A stretch of 64,000 nt of DNA from Enhygromyxa salina (GCF_002994615.1 NZ_PVNK01000232.1:1-64000); one strand, 5' to 3'. Shown: positions 19,457 to 28,884, counted from the stretch's first letter. Notes: generated by a model from the letters alone, not told the origin. Numbers and translations: made by a program.

Positions 19457-20491
19457 ATGTCCAAGCTCTCCCCTGTGTGTACCGCCCTCGTCTTCGCGGG
19501 TCTCTCGATCACGTGTCGCCCGGCGGCGGCGGGGACCGAGGACAGCTCTGAACCCGCGCTCGCCGAGCGGGGGCAGCTCGACGCCACCGTCGCCGAGATC
19601 CAGCGCGGCGGTCGAGCGGCGGTCGAGGCGGTCGAGGCCCGCGAGATCTGGCTCGACGAGGCGGCCTCCTCGACCTCGCACAAGCTCTTGGCTTGCGGCC
19701 GCGACTGCGCCCGAAGCCAGGGCACAGGCTCGCTGTGGCAGCACTGGAAGCTGAGCATGTCGTGGGACGCGCTGCGCGAGCTCCATCGCGGAGAGTTTCT
19801 GGCCCTCGCGGCCGATCTCGACGTGCCGCGCACGGACTCGCTGCTGCTGAGCGACGGCGAGCTGTTGTCGATCGACGAGCTCTTGACCCAGACCCTCGAC
19901 GACGCGGCTGACCCGAGCGTCGGACACTGGAACGCGATGGAGGCCGAGCACGATCACGAGCTCGGCTGGGTTCGCAGCGCGGCGTGTCGCTACCTCTCGA
20001 CGACCGAGCTCGAGGGCTCCGCCTGGCGCGAGGTCCTGCGAGCCGACGCGCTGCCCTCGAGCCTCGCGACCGAGGCCGGGACCCACGAGCTCGAGGGCAT
20101 TGCGATCTGCGAAGCCCTCCACGGCCACGAGGATTCGGCCCTGCGCTGGGCGCTGAACCAGCGCCTCGCCAACGACCTCGCCGCGATGGCGCCCGACGGC
20201 CAGCTCTACCGCCACGACGAGAGCTTCACGAGCTGCCCCGCGGGCGACACGGCCTGCGAGCTGTTCAGCGAGCTCAACCGCCAGGCCCACTTCTTCGAGT
20301 GGGTCTCGGAGCTGCCCGAGCTGCGCGTCGACGCCGAGCTCGAGCGGGCGCTGGCTCGGTGGGCCGCGCTCGTGGACGAGGCCGAGGGCCTGCTCGCGAG
20401 TGGGGCCCCGCTCACGCTCCACGGGCGGATGTTGGCCGCGAGCGCGAGCTCTCACACTGTCCACGCCGCCGACCGGCTGGCGCGACGCTGA
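19457..20491 (+). CDS. Exported protein of the ECF/CHAT/subtilase cluster, unknown family
   Basis: 344 residues from ATG 19457. A signal peptide (about residues 1-25, ending CRPAAAG) directs export; the Cys20 context ITC is a poor lipobox, so cleavage after AAA is more likely. The mature part is almost wholly helical and acidic, with paired cysteines (LLACGRDCARS; TSCPAGDTACELF) that may form disulfides. There are no catalytic motifs I recognise. It lies 64 bases after the repeat lipoprotein and 56 bases before the CHAT gene, consistent with one transcript. Confidence 0.75.
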   Translation: MSKLSPVCTALVFAGLSITCRPAAAGTEDSSEPALAERGQLDATVAEIQRGGRAAVEAVEAREIWLDEAASSTSHKLLACGRDCARSQGTGSLWQHWKLSMSWDALRELHRGEFLALAADLDVPRTDSLLLSDGELLSIDELLTQTLDDAADPSVGHWNAMEAEHDHELGWVRSAACRYLSTTELEGSAWREVLRADALPSSLATEAGTHELEGIAICEALHGHEDSALRWALNQRLANDLAAMAPDGQLYRHDESFTSCPAGDTACELFSELNRQAHFFEWVSELPELRVDAELERALARWAALVDEAEGLLASGAPLTLHGRMLAASASSHTVHAADRLARR

Positions 20492-20547
20492 GGGTCCGCG
20501 CCGGACTTGGCACGAGGGAGAATTCGAGCTGAACTCAGCGCCGACGA

Positions 20548-23277
20548 GTGAGGCGGCGCTTCGAACTGATCCTGATCCTGAGCCTGAGCCTGGCTGGGTG
20601 CGACTCGCCGTCGACGCCCGCGCCGCGCCGAGCTCCGCCCGTCGCCGTCCCCGAGATCGAGCGGCCGAGGATCGAGTTCGCGGGCTGTCGCATGGTCGAG
20701 CCCGACGGCGGCCCCTGTCTGCTGGCGGCGGATCGGGACGCAAAGCTGCACGTGTGGATCGACGTCCACGCCGAGGCGCCGCTGCGGATCCTCGTCGACG
20801 GGCAGCCGCGCGCGCTCGAGTCCGTGGCTGTCGACGGCGGTCAGCGCCTCGCGCTCGCGCTCGGGCCCCAGGCTGAGCACCTGCGCATCGAGGGGCTCGA
20901 GCCGCGCTGGCGCGAGCCCTTCGAGCTGACCCTGGCCCGGGAGCAGGTCCCCGAGCTCGTCGACGCGGCGACGCGCGCGGCGAGGTCGGGCGACCCGGAC
21001 CAGATCCGCGAAGCGATCGCCCGGATCGAGGAGGCGCTCGACGATCTCGACGGCGCCGCGCGCCTCGCCGCGCTCCAGATCTTGCGTCGGCTCTTGTTTG
21101 GGAGCCCCGCGGCGCTGGCCCGGACCGAGGAGGCGGCGGCGCTCGCCGACTCGCTGGGCCGGACCCGCGACCTCGCCGACTGCGCCGCGGCGGCGGCCTA
21201 CATCAACCTCGACATGCGCAACGACCTGGTCGCCGCGCGGCGCTGGGTCGCGCGACTCGAGCAGCTCGACGGGCCGGAGGCCCGGGCCTGGGCGGCCTAC
21301 TACGGCGGGCTCCTGGCCAGTCGGACCGGGGATCTCGGCGGGGCGGTTCAGGCCTTCGCGCGGGCCCGGACCCAGGCCGCGCGGATCGGCTTGTTCCGTG
21401 ATTTCTTGGGCGCCAGCGAGATGCACGCGGCGGTCCTGGCCGAGCTCGGCCGCGGCGAGCAGGCCCTGGCCAGCGCGCGCGAGACCCTGGCGCTCGGGCG
21501 CGCGCCCGGGATCGGCTGCCCAGACCGAGCGCGACTCCTGGGCAACCTGGCCTGGACCCACCTGCTCCTGGCCGAGGACGGCTACGCCCACGACCTTCCG
21601 CGGCCGCTGCTGCTCGAGCAGCTCGAGCTCGTAAACGCCAAGGGCGAGTGCCCCGAGCCGACCGACGCCATGGTCGCGCGGGTCAATCTGGCCTACGTCG
21701 CCCTCGCCGACGCCGAGCCCGAGGAGGCCCACGAGTGGCTGACGAGCCTGCCCGAGGAGATCCCGAGCTGGCTGCGCGCGTGGGTTGACGAGGCTCGGGC
21801 TCGGGTCGGGCTCGAGACCGGGCGCGACGAGCTGTTGCCGGACTTCGCTCATCGGCCGCGGCCGCCGACCGAGCTCGGCCTGCGCTGGACCGCGGCCGTG
21901 CGCGAGGCTCAGACCCTCGAGCGCTTCGGCGTGTCCGACGCGGCCGTGAACGGCTACCTCGACGCCGAGCGGATCCTGGATGAGGCCAGCTCGACGCTGG
22001 GGATCGACGTGGGCCGCGAGCTGTTTCTGGCCGGGCGCTCGGCGAGCCTCCAGGGCCTCGTCGAGCTGCTGATCGCGCGGGGCCGCGTCGATCAGGCCCT
22101 GTGTCAGATCCGCCTCGCGCGAGGTCGCGAGCTGCGCCTGATCGATCAGGCCGCGCGCATCGTCGGGCTCTCGCCGCGCGACCGCGAGCGCCGCCGCGCC
22201 CTGCTCGAGGAATACCTCACGCTGCGTGACCAGCTCGCCGCCGAGCGCCGCGAAGACTGGCGCTTCTCGGCGCCGCAGCGGGTTCGACGGGAGCGGCGAC
22301 GGCACGAACGCAGCGAGGCCGCGGACGCCCTGCTCGACGAGGCGGTGCGCCTCGCGGGGGCAGGCGTCGAGGTGAGCAGCTGCGACGCGCTGGCCCCGGC
22401 GCGGCGTGGTCTGGCGATGATCGTGCCCTTCGAAGCGCGCGAGGGCGCGTGGCTGTTCGTCGCCGATCACGAGGGCGTCGCCGTCACCCCCGCGAACACC
22501 GAGAACCTGGCCGCGGCGCTCGCGAGCCCGCAGCTGCAGCACAAGGTCGCTGGCGCCCAGCGGATCAGCGTGCTCGCGGGCGGCGACTCCTGGTCGCAGT
22601 CGATCCACGCCCTCGCGTTTGGGGATGGCGTGGTCCTCGACGTCGCCCCGGTCGTCTACTCCCTCGACCTCCCCGTGCGCGAAGAAACGGACCCCGGCCA
22701 GCCGCTCGCGGTCGTCGTCGCCAACCCGTCCGAAGATCTGCCCGAAGCGCAGGCCGAGGCCGAGGCGGTCGCGGCGAAGCTCGCGGGCTCGGGCTGGTCC
22801 GTCCGCCATCACGTCGGCGGCGAGGCGACCCGCGCCCGACTGAGCGCGGATCTGGCCGAGGCCAGCGTGCTTCACTACGCCGGCCACGGAGCCTACCGGG
22901 GACCGAGCGGATGGGACGCGGCGCTGTTGCTCAGCGACGAGGACGTGCTCGGCGTGACCGACGTGCTCGCGCTCCCGCGGGTCCCGGCGACGATCGTGCT
23001 CACGGGCTGCGAGACGGCGACGGTCAGCGATCGGACCTTCGCCGGGGGCATGAACCTCGGGCGCGCGTTCGTGCTCGCGGGCGCGAGCTCGGTGATCGCC
23101 GCGGACGGTGAGGTCGACGACGCGCTCGCGCGGGGGGTCGGAGAGTTGCTCCACGCCGAGCTGTGGGCGGGGACCGAGGCGACCGACCCAGGCGCCGCGC
23201 TGCGTCGCGTGCTGTTGCGCTTGCGTGAGCGCGACCCCAGCGCGCAGTGGCAGCGCTTCCGCGTGCTCGTGCCATGA
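20548..23277 (+). CDS. Lipoprotein with TPR-like repeats and C-terminal CHAT protease domain
   Basis: 909 residues from a GTG. The N-terminus is a lipoprotein signal (LSLAGC), then a Pro-rich segment and a small beta domain (about 30-130). A helical repeat region follows (about 150-560) with Ala/Leu pairs of TPR type (LAALAYINLD.., RDFLGASEMHAAVLAELGRGEQALAS). The last 250 residues are a CHAT domain of the caspase clan: His in HYAGHG (His776/His780) and Cys in LTGCETA (Cys821). A TPR-CHAT layout is that of separase- and caspase-like proteases and of Csx29 in type III-E CRISPR. Here the lipoprotein signal predicts export, which is unusual. The next gene is a subtilase. Confidence 0.88.
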   Translation: MRRRFELILILSLSLAGCDSPSTPAPRRAPPVAVPEIERPRIEFAGCRMVEPDGGPCLLAADRDAKLHVWIDVHAEAPLRILVDGQPRALESVAVDGGQRLALALGPQAEHLRIEGLEPRWREPFELTLAREQVPELVDAATRAARSGDPDQIREAIARIEEALDDLDGAARLAALQILRRLLFGSPAALARTEEAAALADSLGRTRDLADCAAAAAYINLDMRNDLVAARRWVARLEQLDGPEARAWAAYYGGLLASRTGDLGGAVQAFARARTQAARIGLFRDFLGASEMHAAVLAELGRGEQALASARETLALGRAPGIGCPDRARLLGNLAWTHLLLAEDGYAHDLPRPLLLEQLELVNAKGECPEPTDAMVARVNLAYVALADAEPEEAHEWLTSLPEEIPSWLRAWVDEARARVGLETGRDELLPDFAHRPRPPTELGLRWTAAVREAQTLERFGVSDAAVNGYLDAERILDEASSTLGIDVGRELFLAGRSASLQGLVELLIARGRVDQALCQIRLARGRELRLIDQAARIVGLSPRDRERRRALLEEYLTLRDQLAAERREDWRFSAPQRVRRERRRHERSEAADALLDEAVRLAGAGVEVSSCDALAPARRGLAMIVPFEAREGAWLFVADHEGVAVTPANTENLAAALASPQLQHKVAGAQRISVLAGGDSWSQSIHALAFGDGVVLDVAPVVYSLDLPVREETDPGQPLAVVVANPSEDLPEAQAEAEAVAAKLAGSGWSVRHHVGGEATRARLSADLAEASVLHYAGHGAYRGPSGWDAALLLSDEDVLGVTDVLALPRVPATIVLTGCETATVSDRTFAGGMNLGRAFVLAGASSVIAADGEVDDALARGVGELLHAELWAGTEATDPGAALRRVLLRLRERDPSAQWQRFRVLVP

Positions 23278-23400
23278 GCGCGTGAATCGATCAGCTCGGG
23301 TCTGTGACGATTGAGCCGGCTCGGGCGCGTCGATCGGCGACGCTCGATTCGTCATTTCGAGGTGAGTTGCGGACAATGGGCGGGTGAAGGACCGAAACGA

Positions 23401-25299
23401 ATGATCCACGACCCGCGACGCCCCTTGACCCTCGTACTCGTCTCTCTCGGTCTGCTCGGCTGCGCGCCCGAGTTGGAGCTCGACGATGAGCTCGCCGTGC
23501 GCGCGAGTCCCGAGGAGATCACCGCGCTGCAGGACGCGAGCTGCGTCGAGGGACGGCGGGTCGCGCGGATCCAGGGGGCCGAACCCACGTGCCCGACGGC
23601 GCCCGGCTGGAAGTCCACCAAGCTGTTCGCCGATGGCACGGGCGAGCTGGCCAACTACTGCGTCTACGAGTACGTCAACGCCGGTCCGGTCAACCTCCAG
23701 CCGCTCGACGCCCTGACCGACGCCCACGACGCGGACTGCGAGGTCGTGTTTCCGCAAAGCGGTGATCCGCTGTCCCTCGCGATCTCGACCGAGCTCCAGG
23801 CGGCGTTTCATGGCGCGATCAACCGGGCCTCGGCCGACGACCTCGACCTCGGCGTGAACGAGGAGCTGCGCTCGGATGTCACGGTAGCGATCGTCGACAC
23901 GATCCCCAATCCGGCGCCCGCCGACCCGAGCTCCCCCCACGGCGAGAGCATGGCGGCGTTCGTGCGTGATATCGCCTGCCCCGCGCTCGGGGGCAGCTGC
24001 GCCGTCGACGTCCGCAACGCCCTCGGCATGCCCCGCGTCGAGGGTCGCACGACGGATCTGGTCAACGGCGGGCGCTACGGCTCGCAGGCGGACCTCGCCC
24101 GCGCGATCCACAAGGTTGTGACAAATGCGCCCGGCGGGTCGCCCCTGGTCGTCAACCTGAGCCTGGGCTGGGAGGCGGAACTCTTCGGCGATCAGGTCGC
24201 GAGCTCGGTGCCCGTCGAGGCTGTCCACGCGGCGCTCGAGCACGCTCGCTGTCGCGGCGCGCTCGTCGTCGCCGCGGCCGGCAACCAGGGCCACCTGTGC
24301 ACCTCGGGGCCGCTGATGCCCGGCGGCTGGGAGGTCGAGGCCGCCCCGACGCCGCCGCGCTGCGCCGAAATCGGGGTCGCGAACCCGGCCCCGCTCGGGG
24401 CTGGCTACAGCCCGCTGGTCTACGCGGTCGGCGGCCTCGACTACGACGCAGAGGCGATGCCCGCGACGCGCGTCGGCGGCATGCCCCGGCTCGCCGCGAC
24501 GGCCATGCACGCGATCTCTGACGTCAGTGACCCGCGCACGGCGCTGTCGGGCTCCTCGGTCTCGGCTGCGGTCGTCTCGGGCGCGGCCAGCCTGATCTGG
24601 TCCTTCTATCCGCAGCTGAGCGCCGATCAGGTCATGAACACGATCTACGCCGGGGCCGCGGTGCTCGGGCCCCAGGCCAACTTCATCGGGCCCAACGCCG
24701 CGAGCGCCAGGGTCCGCCGCGTCGACGTCTGCGCCGCGGTCCACATGGCTCGACAGCGGCCCGACACCGCCTACTTGCCCGCGCCGCTCGACTGCCTGAC
24801 CGAACCCCCCGCGCTGATCGACGACGTATTTCCGATCGTCGCGGGGGTCGACTCCGCCCCCGTCGAGCCGGTGCTCGAAGAGAGTCCGAGCGAGTGCAGC
24901 GCGGGTTGCGTCGCGGGCGAGGCCTTCGTCTCCGCCGCCGTCAAAGGCGAGGCCTGCCCCACGCCGATCGAGCCCGCGCTACCTTTCACCACGCCCCAGC
25001 CGACCCATCCGGCCTGTCCGAGCTGCACCGTCGACACAGGCACCGCCGAGATCTACGCCGCGCTCGACGTCGACTACGCCCGGATCCCGATCCAGGACGT
25101 GATGGTCACGGTCAACGGCCCCACCGCGCCGACCCACTTTCGCCTCGGGCCGGTCGAGCTGTCGGACACCACGACCACCTTGATCCGGCTCGATCCAGCC
25201 CGGATGCCCACGGTCATCGACTCGGCCACGATCACGATCACCTTCGACGACGCGAGCCTGCCGCGGCCCAACGAGAGCGACCTGATCGTCGGTCCGTAG
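23401..25299 (+). CDS. Subtilisin-like (S8) serine protease lipoprotein
   Basis: 632 residues from ATG 23401. The signal ends LLGC; an N-terminal region of about 120 residues with paired cysteines precedes the catalytic domain. The triad is complete: Asp166 (VAIVDT), His180 (PHGESMA), oxyanion Asn295 (AAAGNQG) and Ser386 (GSSVSAAVVSG). The spacing between Asp and His is short (14 residues). The C-terminal 200 residues include a Cys/Pro-rich linker and a beta-sandwich (NGPTAPTHFRLG). The protein should work outside the cytoplasm. It lies 123 bases after the CHAT gene on the same strand, which suggests a proteolytic pair. Confidence 0.88.
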   Translation: MIHDPRRPLTLVLVSLGLLGCAPELELDDELAVRASPEEITALQDASCVEGRRVARIQGAEPTCPTAPGWKSTKLFADGTGELANYCVYEYVNAGPVNLQPLDALTDAHDADCEVVFPQSGDPLSLAISTELQAAFHGAINRASADDLDLGVNEELRSDVTVAIVDTIPNPAPADPSSPHGESMAAFVRDIACPALGGSCAVDVRNALGMPRVEGRTTDLVNGGRYGSQADLARAIHKVVTNAPGGSPLVVNLSLGWEAELFGDQVASSVPVEAVHAALEHARCRGALVVAAAGNQGHLCTSGPLMPGGWEVEAAPTPPRCAEIGVANPAPLGAGYSPLVYAVGGLDYDAEAMPATRVGGMPRLAATAMHAISDVSDPRTALSGSSVSAAVVSGAASLIWSFYPQLSADQVMNTIYAGAAVLGPQANFIGPNAASARVRRVDVCAAVHMARQRPDTAYLPAPLDCLTEPPALIDDVFPIVAGVDSAPVEPVLEESPSECSAGCVAGEAFVSAAVKGEACPTPIEPALPFTTPQPTHPACPSCTVDTGTAEIYAALDVDYARIPIQDVMVTVNGPTAPTHFRLGPVELSDTTTTLIRLDPARMPTVIDSATITITFDDASLPRPNESDLIVGP

Positions 25300-25382
25300 C
25301 AAGTAACGATGACCCCCGCAGGCGTCAGCAACTCTGCCACGCCCGGGCGCATGCGGCCGGGCGACTGTGCTATTTCGCGAGC

Positions 25383-26825
25383 GTGCGCCGCGGGGGACAG
25401 GACAAGCTGGCGGGCGGGTTGGCGCTCGCGTGGCTGGTCGTGGTCGTGGTCGTGCCGCTGGCCGTGCTCGTCGACGCCGCCGCGCCCGTGGACCTGCGCC
25501 CGATCGAGCGCGTGGCCGTGGGCCGGGCCATGGCGCGCGGCCTCGGGCTCTCGGTGATCGTCGCGACCGCGGGCTGCGGGCTCGCGCTGGCGCTCGCGCG
25601 GACGATCCCGCCGGTCGTGATCCTCGGGCTGATGCTCGTCAGTCGCTCGATCCTGGCGCAGGGGATCCTGGCTCTGGGTCTGAGCCCCGGCCCGCTCGCG
25701 GCCGTCGTCGCGCTGATCTTGGACGTGGCCCCGATCGCGGCGCTGTTGCTGTGGCTGCGCCTCCAGACCCGGCCGCTGGCGTTGATCGAGGCCGCCGCCG
25801 ACTTGGGCGCGGGCGCGTGGGCCCGCGCGCGGGCCATCGAGTGGCCCCACCTGCGCCCCGCGGTGCTGGCCGCGTGGGTCTGGGGCCTGCTCCAGAGCCT
25901 CGGCGACGTCATCGCCTTCGAGCTCGCCGGAGGTGGCCACAGCTACACGCCGGGCCTGCTGATCCGCGACGCGCTGCTCCGCGAGCAGGCGCCGGGCCGG
26001 GCGTTGGTCTCGATCCTGATCTTGCTCGGGCTCGCGCTGCCTTGCGCATGGTTGATCTCCCGCGAGCTCAGCAGCGCCCAGCGCAGCGACTGGCGAGCGC
26101 TGCCGCGGCCGCCCCGGCTGGCCTCGCTCGGGGGCTGGACGGTGTTGGTGGCCATGCTCGCGGTCCCGGCCGCGCTGCTGCTCGGTCGCCAGCCCGAGGG
26201 CTTCGGGCCCGCGGACCGAGGGCTCGCCGAGCTCGCGGCCTCGTCGCTCGTCCTCTCCGCGTTCGTCGCGGCGCTCGCGAGCGCGGCCGGCTTTGGGCTC
26301 GCGCTCGCGAGTCGGCGCGCGGCCTGGCCCGGGTGGCTCGGCGCCGCCGTGCTCGCGCCGCTGGCGATCCCACCGAGCGTGCTCGGCCTCCTGACCCTCG
26401 GCGCCGCGACCCCGCTCGGGATCCGGCCGGGGCCGGGCCTGACGGTGCTCGCGCTGCTCGGTCCGGGCCTGGGCCTGGGCTTCGTGAGCGCGCGGCTGCT
26501 GACGATCGTCATCCCGCGCGGGTTGATCGACGCCGCGATGGATCTCGGCGCCACGGCCCGCGAGCGCCTGCGCCTCGTGTGGCTGCCGCTCGGTCGCGCG
26601 GCCCTGGCCGTGAGCGCGGTCGTGGTGTTCGCCTGGGTGCTCGGGCAGGCGGCGATCCCCGCGTTCACCTCGGGCCCCGGCGGCGACACCCTGGCCGTCG
26701 CGCTCACGATCCACGCCCGCGCGGGCTCGCTCGCCCTGGTCCGGCGTTGGTCGCTGATCTTGATCGCGGCTCCGGTGCTCGCGTCGGTGCTCGCGCTGCG
26801 CCTCGCGCGTTGGAGGCCGCGGTGA
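25383..26825 (+). CDS. ABC transporter permease, two halves fused (polyamine type)
   Basis: 480 residues from GTG 25383; the frame is open far upstream, but that part is antisense-like noise over the protease gene. About twelve hydrophobic helices form two permease halves, each with the EAA loop that docks on the ATPase (LIEAAADLG, residues 134-142; LIDAAMDLG, residues 381-389). In most PotABCD systems these are two genes, potB and potC; fused permeases are known for ThiP and FbpB. The partner genes follow without gaps. The substrate is inferred from the PotD-like binding protein. Confidence 0.85.
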   Translation: MRRGGQDKLAGGLALAWLVVVVVVPLAVLVDAAAPVDLRPIERVAVGRAMARGLGLSVIVATAGCGLALALARTIPPVVILGLMLVSRSILAQGILALGLSPGPLAAVVALILDVAPIAALLLWLRLQTRPLALIEAAADLGAGAWARARAIEWPHLRPAVLAAWVWGLLQSLGDVIAFELAGGGHSYTPGLLIRDALLREQAPGRALVSILILLGLALPCAWLISRELSSAQRSDWRALPRPPRLASLGGWTVLVAMLAVPAALLLGRQPEGFGPADRGLAELAASSLVLSAFVAALASAAGFGLALASRRAAWPGWLGAAVLAPLAIPPSVLGLLTLGAATPLGIRPGPGLTVLALLGPGLGLGFVSARLLTIVIPRGLIDAAMDLGATARERLRLVWLPLGRAALAVSAVVVFAWVLGQAAIPAFTSGPGGDTLAVALTIHARAGSLALVRRWSLILIAAPVLASVLALRLARWRPR

Positions 26826-27808
26826 GCGAGGACAGCCTCCGGGCGGTCGGCGTCGAGAAGCGCTTCGCAGGTCCGGGCGGCGCCGAGGTCGTGGCGCTCG
26901 CGGGCGTCGAGCTCGAGCTCGACGGCGGCCGCCACGTGTGCGTGATGGGCCCCTCGGGCTCGGGCAAGACCACCCTCTTGCGGATCCTCGCCGGGCTCGA
27001 GGCCCACGACGCGGGCCAGCTCTTCATCGGCGCCCGGCGGATCGACGACCTGCCCGCCGAGCGTCGGCCGACGCGGACCGTGTTTCAGACCCCAGCTTTG
27101 TTCCCGCACCTGAGCGTGCTCGACAACGTGACCTTCGTGGACCGCCTGCGCTCGACGACCGGTCCCAAGCCCGGGCCAGGCGTCGCGCGCGAGCTCCTCG
27201 CCGGCCTCGGCCTCGATCCCGCGAGCTTCGCCGAGCGCTCCGTCGACGCGCTGTCCGGCGGCGAGCGGCAGCGCGTGGCCCTGGCCCGGGCGCTCTACCG
27301 GGCGCCGCCGTGGCTGCTGCTCGACGAGCCGCTCTCGGCCCTCGATCGCTCCCGGCGCGCGGAGCTGCGTCGGGCGCTGGCCCAGCTCCGCGCCGACGCG
27401 GGCGTCGGCATGGTCCACGTGACCCACGACGCCGCCGACGCGCTCGCGCTCGCCGACACGCTGGTGTGCATGGTCGGCGGTCGGATCCTGGCCTCGGGCC
27501 CGCCCGACCTGCTCTATCGCCGGCCGCCGGATCTCGAGACCGCGCGCTTGCTCGGGGAGCTCAGCGCCGTCCCAGATCCGCGGAGCCGCGGCTTCTTGCG
27601 GCCGGAGCAGCTGCGCATCGTCGCCGCCGCCGAGGGGCGCGTGGCCGCCCGCCTGAAGGCTCGCGTGTGCGCCGGTCCGCTGTGGGAGCACACCCTCGAG
27701 GTCGCGGGGCTCCCGGCGCCGATCACCGTCGCGCGCGCGGCTCCGTGGGAGGGCCCGGACGCCTGCGGTCTACAATGGGACGAAGACGCGGTATTGGACA
27801 TCTCGTGA
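26822..27808 (+). CDS. ABC transporter ATP-binding protein (PotA-like)
   Basis: 328 residues from a GTG that overlaps the permease stop. It has Walker A (GPSGSGKTT, about residues 42-50), a Q-loop (VFQTPALFPHL), the signature LSGGERQRVALARAL, Walker B (WLLLDEPLSALD) and the switch His (HVTHDAADAL). The C-terminal 100 residues form a TOBE-like regulatory region beginning FLRPEQLRI. This is the standard layout of importers for polyamines, iron or sulfate. Stop and next start overlap (GTGA). Confidence 0.92.
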   Translation: MSEDSLRAVGVEKRFAGPGGAEVVALAGVELELDGGRHVCVMGPSGSGKTTLLRILAGLEAHDAGQLFIGARRIDDLPAERRPTRTVFQTPALFPHLSVLDNVTFVDRLRSTTGPKPGPGVARELLAGLGLDPASFAERSVDALSGGERQRVALARALYRAPPWLLLDEPLSALDRSRRAELRRALAQLRADAGVGMVHVTHDAADALALADTLVCMVGGRILASGPPDLLYRRPPDLETARLLGELSAVPDPRSRGFLRPEQLRIVAAAEGRVAARLKARVCAGPLWEHTLEVAGLPAPITVARAAPWEGPDACGLQWDEDAVLDIS

Positions 27809-28869
27809 GCGCTTCGCAGCTGTCGCGCCGGAACCTCTTGAGCGCCGCAGCCGGGCTCGGGCTCCTCGGGCTGAGCCCGCTGGCTTGCGCGCGCGGGCGC
27901 AGGCTCGCGATCTACAACTGGGGCGACTACCTCGCGGCCGAGCTCATCGAGCGCTTCGTCGCCAAGCACAGCCGCCCGCGCGTGGAGCTGACCCAGGACT
28001 TCTACCTGTCCGAAGCCGAGATGGACGCGAAGCTCCGCGCGGGTGCCCGCTACGACCTCGCGATCCCGATCGACTACATGCTCTCGGCGCTCCAGCGCGA
28101 CGGCGTCCTGCGTGAGCTCGATCCTGTCCCGCGCGGCGTCGAGCACCTCGACCCCGCGCTCGGCGTCTGGCGGGCCCGAGTCGAGCGCGGCGGCGGTGCC
28201 TACGCGATCCCCTACCTCTGGGGCACGACCGGGATCGGCTACGACAGCGAGCGCGTCGACGCCCCGACCAGCTGGACCGCGCTGTTCGACCCGCGCTACG
28301 CCGGGCGGATCTCGGTCATCGACAGCAAGGGCGACGTCATGGATCAGGCCCTGCTCGCTAGCGGCCTCGGGATCAACAGCACCGACAAGCCGCGGATCCG
28401 CGAGGAGGTCTGGCCGCGCCTGCGTGAGCAAAAGTCCTTGCTCCGGGCCTACGACAGCAACCCCGCGGCCGCGCTGATCGCTGGCGACACCTGGATCGCG
28501 CAGATCGACAGCGGGGATCTGCTCCGCGCCCAGAGCCAGCGCCCGAGCTTGCGCTACGTGATCCCCGACGAGGGCGCGGCGCTGTGGGTCGACTACCTCG
28601 CGATCCCGGCCAAGGCCGCGGAGCCCGAGCTGGCCGTGGAATTCATCGAATTCTTGCTCGAGCCCGAGATCGCCGCGCTCAACGCCAACACCTTGCGCTT
28701 CGCCACGCCCAACGCGACGGCGGTCGAGCGCGGCCTCATCGCCGACGCCGCCGATCCTCAGCTCTACCCCGGGCCCGACGTGCGCCAGCGCTTGTTCACC
28801 AGCGAAAATTGGGATGGCGGGACCAAGGAGCTGATCGACGGGCTGTGGTTGGAGCTGCGGTCCAAGTAG
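27805..28869 (+). CDS. Spermidine/putrescine-type substrate-binding protein (PotD-like)
   Basis: 354 residues from a GTG. The N-terminus (SRRNLLSAAAGLGLLGLSPLAC) has a twin-Arg-like pair and a lipobox-like end, so export could be via Tat with lipid anchoring. The mature part starts with LAIYNWGDYLA, the PotD fingerprint, followed by EAEMDAKLRAGARYDLAIPIDYM and the hinge segments LWGTTGIGYDSERV and NPAAALIAGDTWIAQ. The order permease, ATPase, binding protein is complete as a three-gene importer. Confidence 0.9.
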   Translation: MSASQLSRRNLLSAAAGLGLLGLSPLACARGRRLAIYNWGDYLAAELIERFVAKHSRPRVELTQDFYLSEAEMDAKLRAGARYDLAIPIDYMLSALQRDGVLRELDPVPRGVEHLDPALGVWRARVERGGGAYAIPYLWGTTGIGYDSERVDAPTSWTALFDPRYAGRISVIDSKGDVMDQALLASGLGINSTDKPRIREEVWPRLREQKSLLRAYDSNPAAALIAGDTWIAQIDSGDLLRAQSQRPSLRYVIPDEGAALWVDYLAIPAKAAEPELAVEFIEFLLEPEIAALNANTLRFATPNATAVERGLIADAADPQLYPGPDVRQRLFTSENWDGGTKELIDGLWLELRSK

Positions 28870-28884
28870 GCTACACGTCCAGCC

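Noticed and set aside
18241-19833. Minus-strand frame with repeated ALGRS/IAAIGRS-like units
   Set aside because: It is opposite the Gly/Asp repeat and cysteine-containing lipoprotein; the periodicity comes from the repeat in the real gene.
20452-24744. A 1430-codon open frame on the minus strand opposite the CHAT and subtilase genes
   Set aside because: It is the mirror of GC-rich coding sequence: composition is Arg/Gly/Ala/Asp-rich without domains, and the opposite strand has clear catalytic motifs.
24894-25382. Upstream extension of the permease frame
   Set aside because: It overlaps the end of the subtilase gene and has Arg/His-rich nonsense composition; the GTG at 25383 gives a normal permease start.
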